From Polyodon spathula (Eukaryota; Chordata; Actinopteri; Acipenseriformes; Polyodontidae), in assembly GCF_017654505.1 (NCBI RefSeq), contig NC_054548.1, forward strand, positions 29,037,796-29,101,795: a stretch of 64,000 bases of DNA, in the 5' to 3' direction. A program made the position numbers and the translations under genes. The notes under the pieces are model-generated. The model saw nothing but the letters and a program-made list of their open reading frames with translations. It did not search any database and was not told the DNA's origin. Of this stretch, positions 1 to 13,189 are shown piece by piece (position 1 is the first letter of the stretch; the number at the start of each line of letters is the position of its first letter).

Positions 1-183
1 TATCTCATCTAAAATGTGAGCTTCAGCAAAATAACTTATCCAGCACAAAGAACAGCATTGCAACATTTACTAAGTGCTGGAAAATGAAATCATATAATAT
101 GTTACTAATGTTGACTACCTTGCTCCCTTTTACGTGTTATCAGAAAAACACCAACATGCAAAGAGATCAACATGATATATCTG

Positions 184-901
184 TGTGGCAAAGTGGCTAG
201 TGGAGGAGAATAGGTATAGCGGTGATGCGATGCAGGAGTGACAGGCAGACAACAGTTTCCAGTGAAAAGGTGCTTTTATTTATAATCCAGGTCTGGTGAC
301 CGTAAAATAATAAATCCCTGGCGATACACAACCATGTGTAAAGCACGGAGATAACAAAACAGGGCACAGTCCAGAACAAAAATGAACCCACGGTCACCAG
401 TCCTGGGTGAGTGCAGACGTGAGGGTGCGTGGTGAATACACAGATACAGTGGTGTGCAGGGGTGCTCCGAACAGTGCTGACCCTTTGCGACAGCTCCGGA
501 GTAGTGCTCTAACTGTCTACAGTGAAACAAACACAGACAGTTAATAAACAAACACAACACGTAATCAAAAAAACACTGCGAGTTCCACTCTCACTCCTTC
601 TTCCTCCAAACGTTCTACCCAAACAAAGGGAAAGATCAGCGTTACCCTGGCCCCTATATGTAATCCTGCATGATATCTAGGTAAACGGTTGCAGCTGCCT
701 TATTACTTGCAGCTGCCTCTCGTTTACCTTTCAAATCAATACGGTCTTACAACAGAGTCGCGCTTCTTTCCAGGCTGACCCACTTCCCTGACCCGGAAAC
801 GAACTGTCAGGCCAGCCCTTCCAGATACTTCTCCTCTCTTTCTTTAGCGCCCTCACAGGTCGGGAGGAAGATTCATCACCAGAACTCATCTTTCCGTCAC
901 A
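184..901 (-). mobile_element. Solo LTR, family A, with 5-bp target duplication
   Basis: The segment runs from TGTGGCAAAG to CCGTCACA and is flanked by a perfect 5-bp duplication, ATCTG, at 179-183 and 902-906. TG...CA ends plus a 5-bp duplication are the signature of an LTR-retrotransposon long terminal repeat. Read on the minus strand, a TATA-like CATATAGG lies at about 651-660 and AATAAA at 280-275, so the LTR probably points leftward. No gag or pol sequence adjoins it, so it is a solo LTR left by LTR-LTR recombination. The superfamily cannot be told from the LTR alone; Ty3/gypsy is likely. The short ORFs inside are not credible genes. Confidence 0.8.
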
Positions 902-906
902 ATCTG

Positions 907-2975
907 TCATAAGGGAAGACAAATAATAATGAAGTTCTGTATTTGAGGACTGAGTTTAGTCTTGCTCTAATGAGGGCTTTCTCTTCAGAGACAAAGCTTT
1001 GTACTCAGCTCAAATATTTCCTCAATTGCAGAATGGCCTGTAAACGAGCACATTGGAAAATAACATTCTGCATTACAGAGGCTAATTGCACTCCAACGCA
1101 AGAACTACAGTGCTTGCCCTAATTAAGAAGTCTCATATCAGTATAATTATAATCAGAACTAATAGTAGAATTAAAATGAAACTATGATACCCAGTTATTG
1201 CTGATGACCCACTCTACAGTGGATGAGTCCACAACTAGCAAGTTATGTGCTTGTCTTAATTCTTTTTCATTCAGTTTTGCCATGTTGTCTGGTTGTAACA
1301 GAGTTGTAACATTTGATGTTACTGTAGTATATTCACGTTTTGATTTGTCACAAATTTATTTTTAGTTAGTTTGTTTTATTTTAACATGTTTACAAAGCAT
1401 GTTTACTTTGTTGATGATTTGCAGAGATCCAACTGGCACGTTGATGCTCTCCTGTTCTCAGACCCCATAGGTGCCAGTTGAATAATTTGAAGAAGCTGAG
1501 TAACTGGTATAAAAGTTGATTTTATCTTTTCGAGAGATTGGATTTCGTGGTTGTGATGTGAACCTAGGTTTGTCTGGAGTGGAGGTTGGATGCACAGCCA
1601 GCAGGAGCAAAGAAGGAATTCGACTTGTTTGTGTTCAACGGCGGGCTGGGGAGAAAAATGAAAAATGTGTTTTTAACTGTTTTAGAAATTAGTATTTTAA
1701 AGTCATTGGGGTTTTAGAGGAGTGTAGAAGATGGGGAGTTTTTAAAGTATTGGTTTTATTGTTGTTTTTAGTAATTGTCTCGAGCAGCTAATGTAGCTGT
1801 ACTGATATAAATATTTTAAAATATTTTAAAATAGATCAGTCCCGAACTTAAACGTTTTTCAGTAATACATTTTTAAAAAATTGCCAAAAAGTCAGTGCTA
1901 AAGAAGTCAGTGCAACATTCACACGATATGTCTTGTGAGATGCTGCCTTTTTATCTTCACCAAAACCTCAACAGGCTAATGTTGTTTTTAACTCACTTGG
2001 AAACTGTCACCAACTAAAGGAATGTTCTAGCTGGAACCATCTACTGCGGGATTAGAACTTTAGAACTTAGAGCTTTCATCCTCCAATGCATTTGGGTATT
2101 GGTGTGACTGTTTTTCTAAAACTTAAATATAAACACAGATTCCCAGATATAGAAAACAATATAGAAGACATTTTAGCCCGACATGGAAAGCATAATAGTT
2201 TCTTGGTTTAAAAGACAGCTATTTTCTTTACCAGACATTAAGCTTGTACACAGTTGCAGCTTCAGAAAATACCTACCACACAGAGACACATCGAAAAAGA
2301 TAAAGGGACAGAATCAAATTTAAGAAGTGGAACATTTCAAACAAACTGCCATTCCCTGTATAAGTAATCAATCAGCTTGCTTGGGTATGTAGGCAGTGAA
2401 CACTAGTTCATATTTACTGTCACTTACTGTTCATGCTCTGGCCGCTAGCAACTGAGATCTAACATCTCTTCGGCTGTTTCCACCAACTGGAGCACAGACA
2501 GCCATTCATTTATTACGAAGCAACAGCACAAATCGAACTCAAACCATGTGATAAAAATAAAGTGTAGATAAACAGATGACTTGGATTCTCCTGTACCATC
2601 GTGAAATAGGTATAGAAACTAAGAAGTTCCACTGGAACTGGAGTATTTCAACACACTTACAATTTTCTTACGTTATACTATGTTTTTACTGTGCTTTGCC
2701 ACACTTCTGTATGATTTATCATGTTTTACCTTGATTGTTATACTGTATTATGTCTTGCTATACTTTATTCTAATACTGCATTACAATAATATAGTGCAGT
2801 AAACATTTATAATACAAAGAGCACACGTAAAAAGTAGACTCTAAATGGACCATGAAGTAAACTCATCTAAGAACACCTGATGATTGTAACAAATTGGTAA
2901 TTTTGACAGAGATGAAAACAATCCACTTGTAAACCCGAGTTCACAAATGGTCAAATTGTGATCAAAGGTGTCAAA
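907..2975. other. Gene-free AT-rich stretch
   Basis: No credible ORF, RNA gene or recognisable repeat was seen here. The sequence is AT-rich non-coding DNA with short homopolymer runs. Confidence 0.6.
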
Positions 2976-2980
2976 GTCAC

Positions 2981-3599
2981 TGTAACAGGGAGAGGAGCCC
3001 TGTAATTGTACTTGTTTATTTTAGAACGAGGTACCCCTCTGCCCCTGTGCAGTTTTTTGTTTTGCATTTGTTTTGTTGTATGATTATTATGATTTATTAT
3101 GTATATAAAGAGCGGCAAATAGCCGATTGTGTTGATTTGAATACATGTTGTGTTATTTAAAAATACAATGTTTTCTTTGTTATTGTTTGGCTTGGATGTG
3201 GTCTGGCAGATGCAATTGTAGCAGCTTCTATCTGCCAGACATCTCGTGAGAATGTGGCTGATGCCTTTTATTGAATTATTAAGCCTGCAGCTCTCTGCAC
3301 TCGGGGTGGGAGTACAGAGGAGAGTACAGGAGCGCAAGAGGTGAAAGAAAATCAAAAGAAAATCAAACATTCTAGGAACAGTGACAGCAACTGCCCAGCC
3401 TGACCTAAGATCATATTGTATTTTGTGGTCGTGACTTGTTTTGGTTTGAATATTTATTTTACTATATGAAATATTTTATTTATTCTTTATGGTAAAAACA
3501 GACAGTGCCGCAGCATCTTTTTGCCCTGTAGTACTGCCACTGTGTTTGGTTTCTTCCTGCATTCTGGCCTGACGTCACCACTCGGCCAACCCTGTCACA
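2981..3599 (+). mobile_element. Solo LTR, family B, with 5-bp target duplication
   Basis: The 619-bp segment starts TGTAACAGGG and ends CCTGTCACA, so its ends are short inverted repeats with the canonical TG...CA. It is flanked by GTCAC at 2976-2980 and 3600-3604, a perfect 5-bp target duplication. A TATATAA box at 3102-3108 supports plus orientation. The start resembles that of the gypsy LTR at 58547 (TGTAGCAGGG), but the bodies differ. There is no internal coding region, so this is a solo LTR. The 139-aa minus-strand ORF across it is a chance ORF. Confidence 0.82.
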
Positions 3600-3604
3600 G
3601 TCAC

Positions 3605-4771
3605 CTATAATGGCCAAAAGAAGAAGCAATGTGGCTCTATAGTCCCTGCTAACAAGAATGTAATTAGTGACTATTAAGATAGAATGGTTCAGCTTTGGTA
3701 AATGGCAACAATTATCTGAAAATGTCTCAAACCTGAGGAATTAAAATAAAGTAGCAGAATAAAAAGTAGCATAGTAGATGCTGGAGAAACGTGAATGGTG
3801 ATAAAACGTTTAAAATCTCAAGGGAAAGCCAATAATGATATCCCTCACACTGGCATCTCAATCACTGATGGCATATCTTTTTTAATATATTGGTGACTAA
3901 AAGGTCATAACCTGAATTAACTATAGTAATCGACTGGAGAGTTTGCTGCAATCAGCAGTATCTTTCTATTTTGTGGTCTTTGCTATACTTATCTGGAATG
4001 CTGTTGGCTTCACAGCTGTGCTGCAGCATAACTAATGGTGAGCCAAGATTAAACAAAATAAACAATTTGTCTACATGACACAATCCCAAATGTTCCTGCA
4101 GCAATAACTGCATGGATGCTGGCACATACACCTATCTAACAAGGACAAATAGAGTAGCCTTCCACATACTGCATATTTCAACTATTTATCTCACTATGTG
4201 ATATCCAAAAAAAAACCTTTCTTGCCAATGTTTTTATTATAGTATTTTGTAAATGTTAAGCATAGTTACTATGATCAATCAAATATGCATAATGGAAGTG
4301 TTCTGTTAAACTGACACCCCTTATCCTTTTTCCCCTTCAAACACTCAAACAATAAAAAAGATAATGATAACATTTGGATTCAGTGTAAAAAGGATCCCTG
4401 AAAACACGATTAAGTACCATACACTAAGACACATTGCTCTATGAATTTAAATAGTGTATTACCACCAGTGCCGGCCTGACATCTTTGTGGCCCTTTCAGA
4501 CAAACAATGGCTTAAGGGGTTGGTAGCCTGGCCAGCCTAGCTGTGTTTATTAGTCTTTCTGGTTAGTAATCAGTAGCAAAGCAGCCTAAAAATGACTTTG
4601 CATAAATGATATACAAAAGTCTACTAAGTCAGTGTAGGCCACACTTCTGGCGATGTCATTTTCAAGGGAAATCATTACTTAACATGTCACACGATCTTGA
4701 CACATGGAGGAACTTACTTAATTTGTTATTAGCTTTCAATGACTGAAACTTCTTTCTGCAGAAGCTACTGT
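3605..4771. other. Gene-free stretch
   Basis: AT-rich DNA without a credible ORF or identifiable repeat. Confidence 0.55.
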
Positions 4772-4776
4772 GACAG

Positions 4777-5340
4777 TGTCACAAAGACTGCCGGGGTGGG
4801 TGGTGTCAGACCAGAAGCAGGAAAATAAACAGAGAGAGAGGTGGAGTTTGGGGGAGCTGAGCGAATGTTTTTCGCTCAGCATTTAATAAATAAACAGAAC
4901 AGACAGACTAACAAAAACAGACAATACAGACAAACACGGTGAGCAGATATTTACCTACTATTATTATTCTTATGATTATTTTTACCTCTGTCTCCTATCC
5001 CGTTCTCCACTCACCGAACACCCAACCCCGAGTGGGTGAAAACATGTTGTTTTTATGCAGCTGTACCAAGACTCGATTGCTAATCAATCATTCAATTGGA
5101 GACTCGGTACAACTGCACATGAATTAATAAAGTGCAATTCCCTGTGCTCACATATTATTACTTTTTACTTGCACGTGAAGTGCTGTGCAATCATCGTGCC
5201 TAAATACAAGTATACATTTTAATCACTCGTGTTACACAGATCCGTTTATATCCCGTGTACCAATGACTATACACCAACATTTAACACACCACATGCAACA
5301 TATAACAGATAATATGCACAGGAGCGGGCACTTCATCACA
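4777..5340 (-). mobile_element. Solo LTR, family C, copy 1
   Basis: This segment aligns over its whole length with 15216-15790, sharing for example the block around the Pro/Ser-rich CGTTCTCCACTCACCGAAC. It starts TGTCACAAAG and ends CATCACA. The flanks are GACAG (4772-4776) and AACAG (5341-5345), a 4-of-5 match fitting an aged 5-bp target duplication. On the minus strand CATAAAA (5057-5051) sits about 30 bp before the conserved block, as a TATA box would. It is a solo LTR with no internal region. Near its left end a hairpin (4857-4880) is followed by AATAAATAAA on the plus strand. Confidence 0.75.
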
Positions 5341-5657
5341 AACAGGCATTGTAAGGAGAATCCTCAGTGCAATGCATGTTTGTGCAAACACTTTCTGTAG
5401 GCCATTTTTGTACAGAAAATGCATGAGTCTTATCTATCTTATCTTCGTAAGGATGATGATTTACACTTGAGAGTTTATTGAGTAATAGTAATGTTTAGAC
5501 ATCTACTTGGTATCATCAAATTTCTGTTGACGAAAAAAACTGCGTTTAGGTTTTTGCACTTAGTCAACTGAAGTGTTACAAGGTTCCAAATTTTACTGTT
5601 ATCATACAGGAAACCCAAAATGATTTCTCACGAAGAGTGCTTCATGTTGTGTCAAGT

Positions 5658-5724
5658 TGTATATATATTATATATATATTATATATATCATGATTATTAA
5701 TATATATATATATATATATATATT
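5658..5724. repeat. AT-rich microsatellite
   Basis: Interrupted (TA)n run. It creates a spurious ORF rich in Ile and Tyr. Confidence 0.9.
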
Positions 5725-5779
5725 GAATTTTGAACTGTTTTTTAGGATCAGGCCTCTTTGTTTTTTTGTGTGTCCTTCT

Positions 5780-5945
5780 ATAGGAATACCATGTCTACTT
5801 TTATTGGTTCTTCATGATTCAATAGTCCCAAGTCTGTCTTCAAGGGAATCATTTAGTTTCTCCATTAGTGCCTTGGCTGACACTATACCATCCTCAAATC
5901 CAGTGTCTCTGTACTTCTGGAGGAACATTGATGTCGCGCTGATTA
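5780..5945 (-). pseudogene. Possible hAT-type transposase fragment
   Basis: The minus strand reads ...SAKALMEKLNDSLEDRLG..., which loosely resembles the helical segment before the LDPRFK block of hAT (BED-type) transposases. The fragment is short, has stops on both sides and lacks any diagnostic motif, so this could equally be a chance ORF. There is no flanking 8-bp duplication that I can see. Confidence 0.2.
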
Positions 5946-6749
5946 GTTTTTATACTGTTTTTAACCCTAGCACCACAGTTGACTGTTGTGATGTAGCACC
6001 AGCTCTTATCTTTATTTAACATAAATTTTATGTCACTTACCTATTTTAAATTATAATACACACACAGAAGTGTATTTCAGAAATACAATTAAATGACACA
6101 GGTCTATCAAAACATAAAGTAAGAGTTGTTTATTACCAGGATCTCGATAACAAATTCCAGGTAGAGTACGAAGTTCTGCTTCTGAATCACACTGAGTTTG
6201 CTTGCACAGCAACTCTTATGGCCAGTTACGTTGTGCATTAGTGTTGGACGGGGCCCAGGGTGATTAGTAACATAATGTACATATATAAAACTTCGACAGT
6301 GGTACGGTGTGAGTGGGCATGCAGATTCCAAGGGAAGTGATACACAGGGCCCTGTGCAGTGGCATAGGTTGCATAGGCCTAAGGCCAGCCTCGACTACCA
6401 CAATAGTAATTGTATGGTAACAGACATTGATGTGGAAGGCATCACCTGTATACAACAACTAATGATCTTCAAAAACAACAGTGGGGCAGGACACAGTGCC
6501 TTATACAGTACCCAAATAAGCAAGGGGTTAATTTCAAGAAGACCACTGCCCAACTTTTAAAAACTTGCGACTAATTATGTATGTCTAGAATTACTGTGTC
6601 ATTACACTAAGCATAAAAACCCTAGCATATGAAAATGAGTAAATACATCTAGATGCATCAACATATATTTTAAGAAATATGATGAATCACAACATTTAGA
6701 CAAACACAACAGTGTTTATTAATGTAGAATACACATTTTATAAATGTAC

Positions 6750-6752
<3 letters not shown>

Positions 6753-6784
<32 letters not shown>
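6753..6784. repeat. Poly(A) tract
   Basis: A run of about 32 adenines. It could be a retroposon tail, but no retroposon body was recognised upstream. Confidence 0.9.
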
Positions 6785-6785
<1 letters not shown>

Positions 6786-8492
6786 ATGGAGACATTTTTA
6801 TTTGGATTTAATTAACTCATCATCAATAATTGGCTTGATAAATTTTGGCTTGATAAACAGCATACTGTACAATTCACAATGTTATATGATAGGCACAACT
6901 AGAAGAATTCTTCATAAAGTTCTCAAAGAAGTTATAAAATTCTTGATTTGTCTTAAAAGCACAGGTACATATTTTTTGCAAAATGTTTTGTGGTGCATAA
7001 CAGGGTGATTTAATTCATATGTATTTTTATTACTCATAGTTTTAATAAAGTGGATTTAAAGAATCACTGTTACATGAACAGTATTACAGAAAACAATCTA
7101 TACAATCTATAAAGGTATTTACACTATGGGCTGAGCTACTGTTATCTTGAGGCTATTACCATTTAAATGCATACAAATATACCTGTATGGTATTTGCCAG
7201 AGAGAGAAAGAACTTGAACCACATACTATGGCTATAGCCTTCCAAAAATGTGACCTAAAAGAAAAACATTACAAAGAAGACCTCAGAAGTTAGTCAGAGA
7301 TCTACCTCAGGACAACATTGATTTACAAATCTACAAAAAATGTGCTAAATATACAGTGCAAACACATACCACTCCATTGAACTGAATTGATATATAATGA
7401 ACTGAATTGATATATAATAGACTACCTATATGTGTTTTCTTAGAGACCATGCTGTTCTATGTGCTTTTTCAATTGATTAATGATAAGGTTATTTTATATT
7501 ATGTCCCAAAAGTATTTCTAATTTCAGCTTTCACTAAACTCATAAATCAATTAACAAAACCCTTCTAAAAAATCAGGTAATTTGAAAATATCATCATTTT
7601 ATTATAAAGGAATGACAATAGTGTACCAGTTTGTTGTCACAAATCAAACACACTCTCTAATTGTACTACTTTTTTAACTGTGAAAAAGATGGATTGATTA
7701 TTTATTTAACAATGGAGTCAAGCATATTGTATCTAATTGTCTTAAATTATAGGTTTGATCCAGAAATAAAACTGACTGTTTAAATCACTTTGTGTGTCAA
7801 ATAACTCCTTATATTACTCAGTCTCTTACTTTGCAATGCCAGACGCCAATAGGTGGGAACACTTATTAATGATCTAATTAAGTGCCTCCTTGCAGATGCG
7901 TTTCAGTTACATTAGAGTTGATTATTTATAGTGCTGCACATTCTGTTGTTTTACTAGCAGATAATCATTTCTTTTCTCTTAAAGATTAAAGGCTGCCCTA
8001 GGTTCTGAAATAACATACACCACAGGAGAACATTTAACACATATCTTTTGCATTGGAGACATGTCTGCATCTGTTATTTTTACAGTATGTTTTTACTTTG
8101 TAAATTATATTATTTTGCATTTTTGAGGAATTGTAAACATATGTGCTGTGATACTGACTCCTGCGCTAAGTAGTATCAGTGTGCACCTAGTATCTGTGCC
8201 TCTAATTGCCTTGCTCTGACGATTCCCATGTCAGTGGCATTCCAGTTACTGTTCATAGTATTTCCTTGCAGGATTTATATCACTACAATTATTGTACTCC
8301 TTTCTGAGAACTTACTTTTGCACCTACTTGAAATAAGGGCATAATGTACAGTATGTATGTGTATTAAAATCAATTCAAATTGCAAAAACAAATGTTTTTA
8401 GACATTTCTGTTTTTTTCATTATTGATTTTCACAATATGTCTCATAACAAAAAGTAATGCTACCACAAACAGAACAGTACCCTTATCTAAAA

Positions 8493-8494
<2 letters not shown>

Positions 8495-8553
<59 letters not shown>
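8495..8553. repeat. (AAT)n microsatellite
   Basis: About 19 ATA/AAT units. Read on the minus strand it gives a poly-leucine ORF that is not a gene. Confidence 0.95.
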
Positions 8554-8554
<1 letters not shown>

Positions 8555-9394
8555 TTTTTGCAAATGACAACATAACATTTTGTTTACAGATGTGACATAT
8601 AAGTAAGTACCAACAATTACAGTGCACTACAATCAATCCACAACACCCCTGACTGACTGATCTAAACCCTGTTTCCACACGATTTCTGAGCCATGTGAAT
8701 TGTTAAGGCTGGGTTTGATCATCTTCCTTTGTGTTGTGTCTTAAGAAATGTATTCCTGAGCATTCATTTCCTTGTAAGTATACAGAAAGCATTTTAATTA
8801 CACTTTTTGAACTCATTGCCACACACTGACAGACAGTGTTTAATTAGAGAGTATTATAATAATGTATTGTACCTTCATAGCTTCATAAAATATATTTTTC
8901 AACTGCAATAGTCAAATTCTTTATAAATGATTGATTTTATTTTTTCCTTTTAAGTCAATAATAATAATAAAAAAATCTCACAGGTGCACCATTTTAACCG
9001 TAAGTACATTAGATTTTGCTGATAACAATAACACTTCTTATTTTTTATTAATTTTCTACTGAATACTTTCTTTGAAGACTGTCATGCTTAACCAAGCTAA
9101 CACTCATGGGATTTACCAAATCCTATAAATATACATTTTAGATAGTATACCGCAGTTACATTTATAAAGTAATTCCTTACAATTCTGAAAAGAACCACCT
9201 CAGTATCACAATAATAGGGAGATGTTTTCACCCTGATGTATTCACATTATAGATGTACAAGTTTCTTCATAATTTCATTGGTTGTGTCATACTGAGTATA
9301 TTCCTTGGCATTAATTTAATTGAACCTATGTCAGTTTTAGAGATGATTTAATATTTAAATCCCACATCATTGTGGGGTCACTGTTAATTAAAGT

Positions 9395-10523
9395 CTGTGT
9401 TTTATCATTTTTGCACTGCAACAGCTTCAAAGATTTCACTGAGTTACAATTCATATAAGGAAATCAGTCAATTGAAATAAATTCATTAGGCCATAATGTA
9501 TGGATTTCACATGACTGGGAATACAGACATGCATCTGTTGGTCACAGATACCATAAAAAAAAGAGATAGGAGTGGATAGTGCTGGATATTGGCAGGAACT
9601 GGAACACGCTGTCGTACACGTTGATCCAGAGCATCCCAAACAAGCTCCATGGGTGACATGCTGGTGAGTATGCAGGCCATGGAAGAACTGGGACATTTTC
9701 AGCTTCCAGGAATTGTGTACAGATCCTTGCGATGTGGCTGTGCATTACCATGCTGAAACATGAGGTGATGGCGGCAGATGAACGGCATGACAATGATCCT
9801 CAGGATCTCGTCACGGTATCTCTGTGCATTCAAATTGCCATTGATAAAATGCAATTGTGTTCACTGTCCTTAGGTTTTGCCTGTCCATACCATAACCCCA
9901 CCGCCACCATGGGGCACTCTGTTCACAACGATGACATCAGCAAACCACTCATCCACACGACGCCATACAGTTGAAACAGGGATTCATCCGTGAAGATTGT
10001 ACTTCTCCAGCATGCCAGTGGCCATCGAAGGTGAGCATTTGCCCACTGAAATCGGTTACGACGCCAAACTTCAGTCAGGTCAAGACTCTGGTGAGGACGA
10101 CGAGCATACAGATGAGCTTCCCTGAGATGGTTTCTGACAGTTTATGCAGAAATTCTTCGGTTGTGCAAACCCAGTTTCATTAGCTATCCGAGTAGCTGGT
10201 CTCAAATGACCCCGCAGGTGAAGAAGTCGGATATGGAGGTCCTGGGCTGGTGTGGTTACATGTGGTCTGCGGTTGTGAGGCCTTTTATTGTCCCCAGCAC
10301 AAGGTGCACCTGTGTAATGATTATTATCATAATGATCTGTTTAATTACCTTCTTGATATGCCACACCTGTCAGGTGGATGGATTATCTTGGCAAGGGAGA
10401 AATTTAAGAGAAATAAGCTTTTTGTGCGTATGGAAAATTTATGGGATCTTTTATTTCAGCTCATGAAACATGGGACCGAAACTTTACATGTTATGTTTAT
10501 ATTTTTGTTCAGTGTATTTACAC
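9395..10523 (-). pseudogene. Decayed Tc1-like DNA transposon
   Basis: The right end, at about 10490-10518, is the reverse complement of the Tc1-like terminus beginning ACTGAACAAAAATATAAAC. The minus strand carries scrambled pieces of a Tc1/mariner DDE transposase in several frames, including HIARICTQFLEAENVPVLPW followed by AYSPACHPWSLF (9793-9542), which corresponds to the region between the second Asp and the catalytic Glu. The transposase-like homology runs through most of the element, but stops and frameshifts are frequent and the DDE residues are not intact. The left terminus near 9395-9430 is poorly preserved. The length of about 1.1 kb is shorter than the usual 1.6 kb, so an internal deletion is likely. 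Short ORFs on the plus strand are shadows. Confidence 0.75.
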
Positions 10524-10932
10524 CACACAGTATGTCGGTTCCCATGTGTCTTTTCTTTGGAGCTGTATGGGACTGATCAGTGCTTCTCTCATTCAGTTTT
10601 AATTACTGTATTCCTTCTAATTGAAGATGCCATTGAATTGAAGATGCAGACCAAATCCCCCACTCTCAATTTGAGGAAAAAATCAAACATCAAATAAGGA
10701 AGCATTTACAAAGATACAATCTCAATTACGAATATACAACACATTTAAACAAAGGAATGAAATGCTACACACTCACCTATTAGGCATATTGGTAAAGCAT
10801 ATTGTATATTGGTAAATATGCATGCCTGCTTGTAACAACAATTAATCTCTCCTATTCATCATCCTCTGAGTGGGAGGAGTCCTCTGTGTTACCTGACATC
10901 TCTCAGACTCCCGTTGCTTGCTTTGATAATGG

Positions 10933-11042
<110 letters not shown>

Positions 11043-11885
11043 CTGAATTCATTTTTATCTATTCCAGTTTTATGGTTAGAATTTATATAATTTCTATCAT
11101 TTCATTCATGGCTTCAGAATGCTAAGTCAGAATTCCAAGGTAAAACTAAGGAAAACAAACTAAGTATACAAACATCCATCTTTAGGCATACTGAAAGCAT
11201 GCTTTAAAATTTTAAATGGTTAAAATGTGTTAAGCACACCAAACTTGAATTTTAGACCTGTTAATTCATGTGGCAAGTTTTGCCCATACTTTAAATCATA
11301 ACACAGAAAAAATAACAGAACCTGAAACTCAACTCAAGTATCTAAAAGTACTAAATATAGATAGGTGGTCTTTGTGTCTAGGTCACTTTGGTTTTAACTG
11401 AGGAAACATGGAACATAAGAGTTCATCAAAGTTACTATAGACAAGTGGTCTTTATTTCCAGTTGATCAGCAATACACTTTTGACTATATTGACTCCAAAA
11501 TTCTTGAATTTTAGTCATAAACTAAATACACTAATACTTGTTGCATTGTACTGTCCTTGTTTCAACTTGTAAGTAAATTGGTTATTCCATATTTTTATAC
11601 AACCATAAAAGTTAAGGATAGATTCTTGTGAATTCTTCACTGTATTGGTAAAAACTAGTTTTAAAAATGGCTCCAGTTGTGTGGAGGCCTGCAGGTAATG
11701 TATTTTCTTGGTTTTCAAGTGGCTGTGAGGGTTTTTCTTTATTAAGTGTTATTGTTTTCTATTTTTCTATGATATTGCCTTTTGTAATGATTATGCGGTA
11801 GCAGGAGGCGGACCCTTTTTAAGAGTGTTTATTTATCTCAACTTTTCACTTTTGAATGACTGTATGCAGTCTGGTAGTGAGCATG

Positions 11886-11888
<3 letters not shown>

Positions 11889-11933
<45 letters not shown>
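11889..11933. repeat. (AG)n microsatellite
   Basis: About 22 AG units; a Leu-Ser run appears on the opposite strand. Confidence 0.97.
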
Positions 11934-11935
<2 letters not shown>

Positions 11936-12358
11936 CAACTCTTTGGGGTGTAACAGAAGGGAGAAACTTTGGAAGTGGAAACCCTTTCTGATGTGTGACT
12001 GAATTAAGTATTGACATAACATGTCGTATTTTGGTAACAGGAATCTAAATTGCCATGTACACTTCAATAAAGGTAACAAAGATGCTGCTGCAGTTGTACT
12101 TTCTGCTGATGCTATTCATCCACTAACGATCTTATCTGGCTCTCTAGCAGGCCTGCTATCTCCAAGGACTTCACTATCTAGTGCAATTGAACCTCTCCTG
12201 CTACCAAGGGGAAATTTCATCACACCGTCTAGTGTATTGTGTTTAAGATGTAATTATGTTCATGTTGAAGGGGAAAACAGTATAATTTAAAAGATGGATT
12301 ACTTCTTGCTTCTGCTCGTAAAATTTCTGAAGTAAATGTTGTCCCTTTCAATGTTGTA

Positions 12359-12935
12359 TAGATAATGACATTAGAAATGCATGTAGCAAAGGAGAAGTCA
12401 TACTAATGGGGGATTTCAACTTCTCCCATATAAAATGGGAAAACCCGATGGGTAGCACGAAGGATGAAATAGAAATGGTGGAAATGACAAATGACTGCTT
12501 CCTAACACAATTTGTGAAGGCACCCACTAGAGGGGAGGCATGCCTTGATTTAGTCTTTTCAAATAACGAAGATAGAATAACTAAAACAGAGGTCAGAGAA
12601 CCACTGGCAAACTCAGACCACAACATGGTCTCATTTGAAGTGTTTTTTAAATCCCCAAAAGAAATGACTAAAGCTAAGGTTTACAATTTTAGAAAAGCAA
12701 ACTATGAAGGTATGAAACAGAGACTAACAGAAGTAGATTGGAGTAAAATAGAGAAAACACCCACAGAAGAAGGATGGTTGTTCTTCAAAAATGTAGTACT
12801 AGAGGCGCAAAACAATTACATCCCTAAAGTAGACAAATCTAAATGTAAAACTAAATGGCCAAAATGGTTTAATAGATCAATTTAAAAAAATATAACACCT
12901 TTTGGAAAAATTCTTTAGATGACTGTATATAAATT
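12359..12935 (+). pseudogene. LINE (CR1/L2-like) endonuclease fragment
   Basis: The reading frame holds the C-terminal half of an apurinic-type (EEP) endonuclease. MGDFNFSHIKWEN at 12406 is the GDFN motif, followed by CLDLVFSN and SDHNMVSFEV, where the SDH motif holds the catalytic His. After the endonuclease comes a linker (YNFRKANYEGMKQ ... YIPKV) typical of the stretch before the reverse transcriptase in CR1/L2 LINEs. A TAA stop at about 12883 interrupts the frame, which resumes as KKYNTFWKNSLDD. There is no RT. Start and end are truncated, so this is a dead fragment. CR1-like is favoured over L2, but that needs a database search. Confidence 0.8.
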
Positions 12936-13150
12936 ACAAAAACCTCGGTACCCTTCCATAGACCGTTTCGATCTGTTAATCGACGAGAGATAGACGTTAG
13001 CTGCTGGTTACCAATCAAACACACCCCCGTTGGGGGGATGTAGTTGTTCCCTTTTTCTAATTTATGAGGGAAAAAGTTAAATACTCTAAAAAACTTAGAT
13101 TTTTTTGTCAGGTCTAAATTAACAGTCCAATCCTGGGTTTTAGAGACAAA

Positions 13151-13189
<39 letters not shown>

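Larger units (their letters stand above)
5346..9390. other. Gene-free AT-rich stretch with simple repeats
   Basis: Apart from the simple repeats and the doubtful hAT-like fragment listed separately, I see no gene. A 21-bp unit, GAACTGAATTGATATATAAT plus one base, is tandemly duplicated near 7380-7422. Confidence 0.55.

Noticed and set aside
2951..3370. 139-aa minus-strand ORF
   Set aside because: It spans the left border of a solo LTR with a perfect target duplication, so it is a chance frame.
9732..10576. Plus-strand ORFs of 70-108 aa
   Set aside because: They lie antisense to or beyond the decayed minus-strand Tc1-like transposase and have no motifs of their own.
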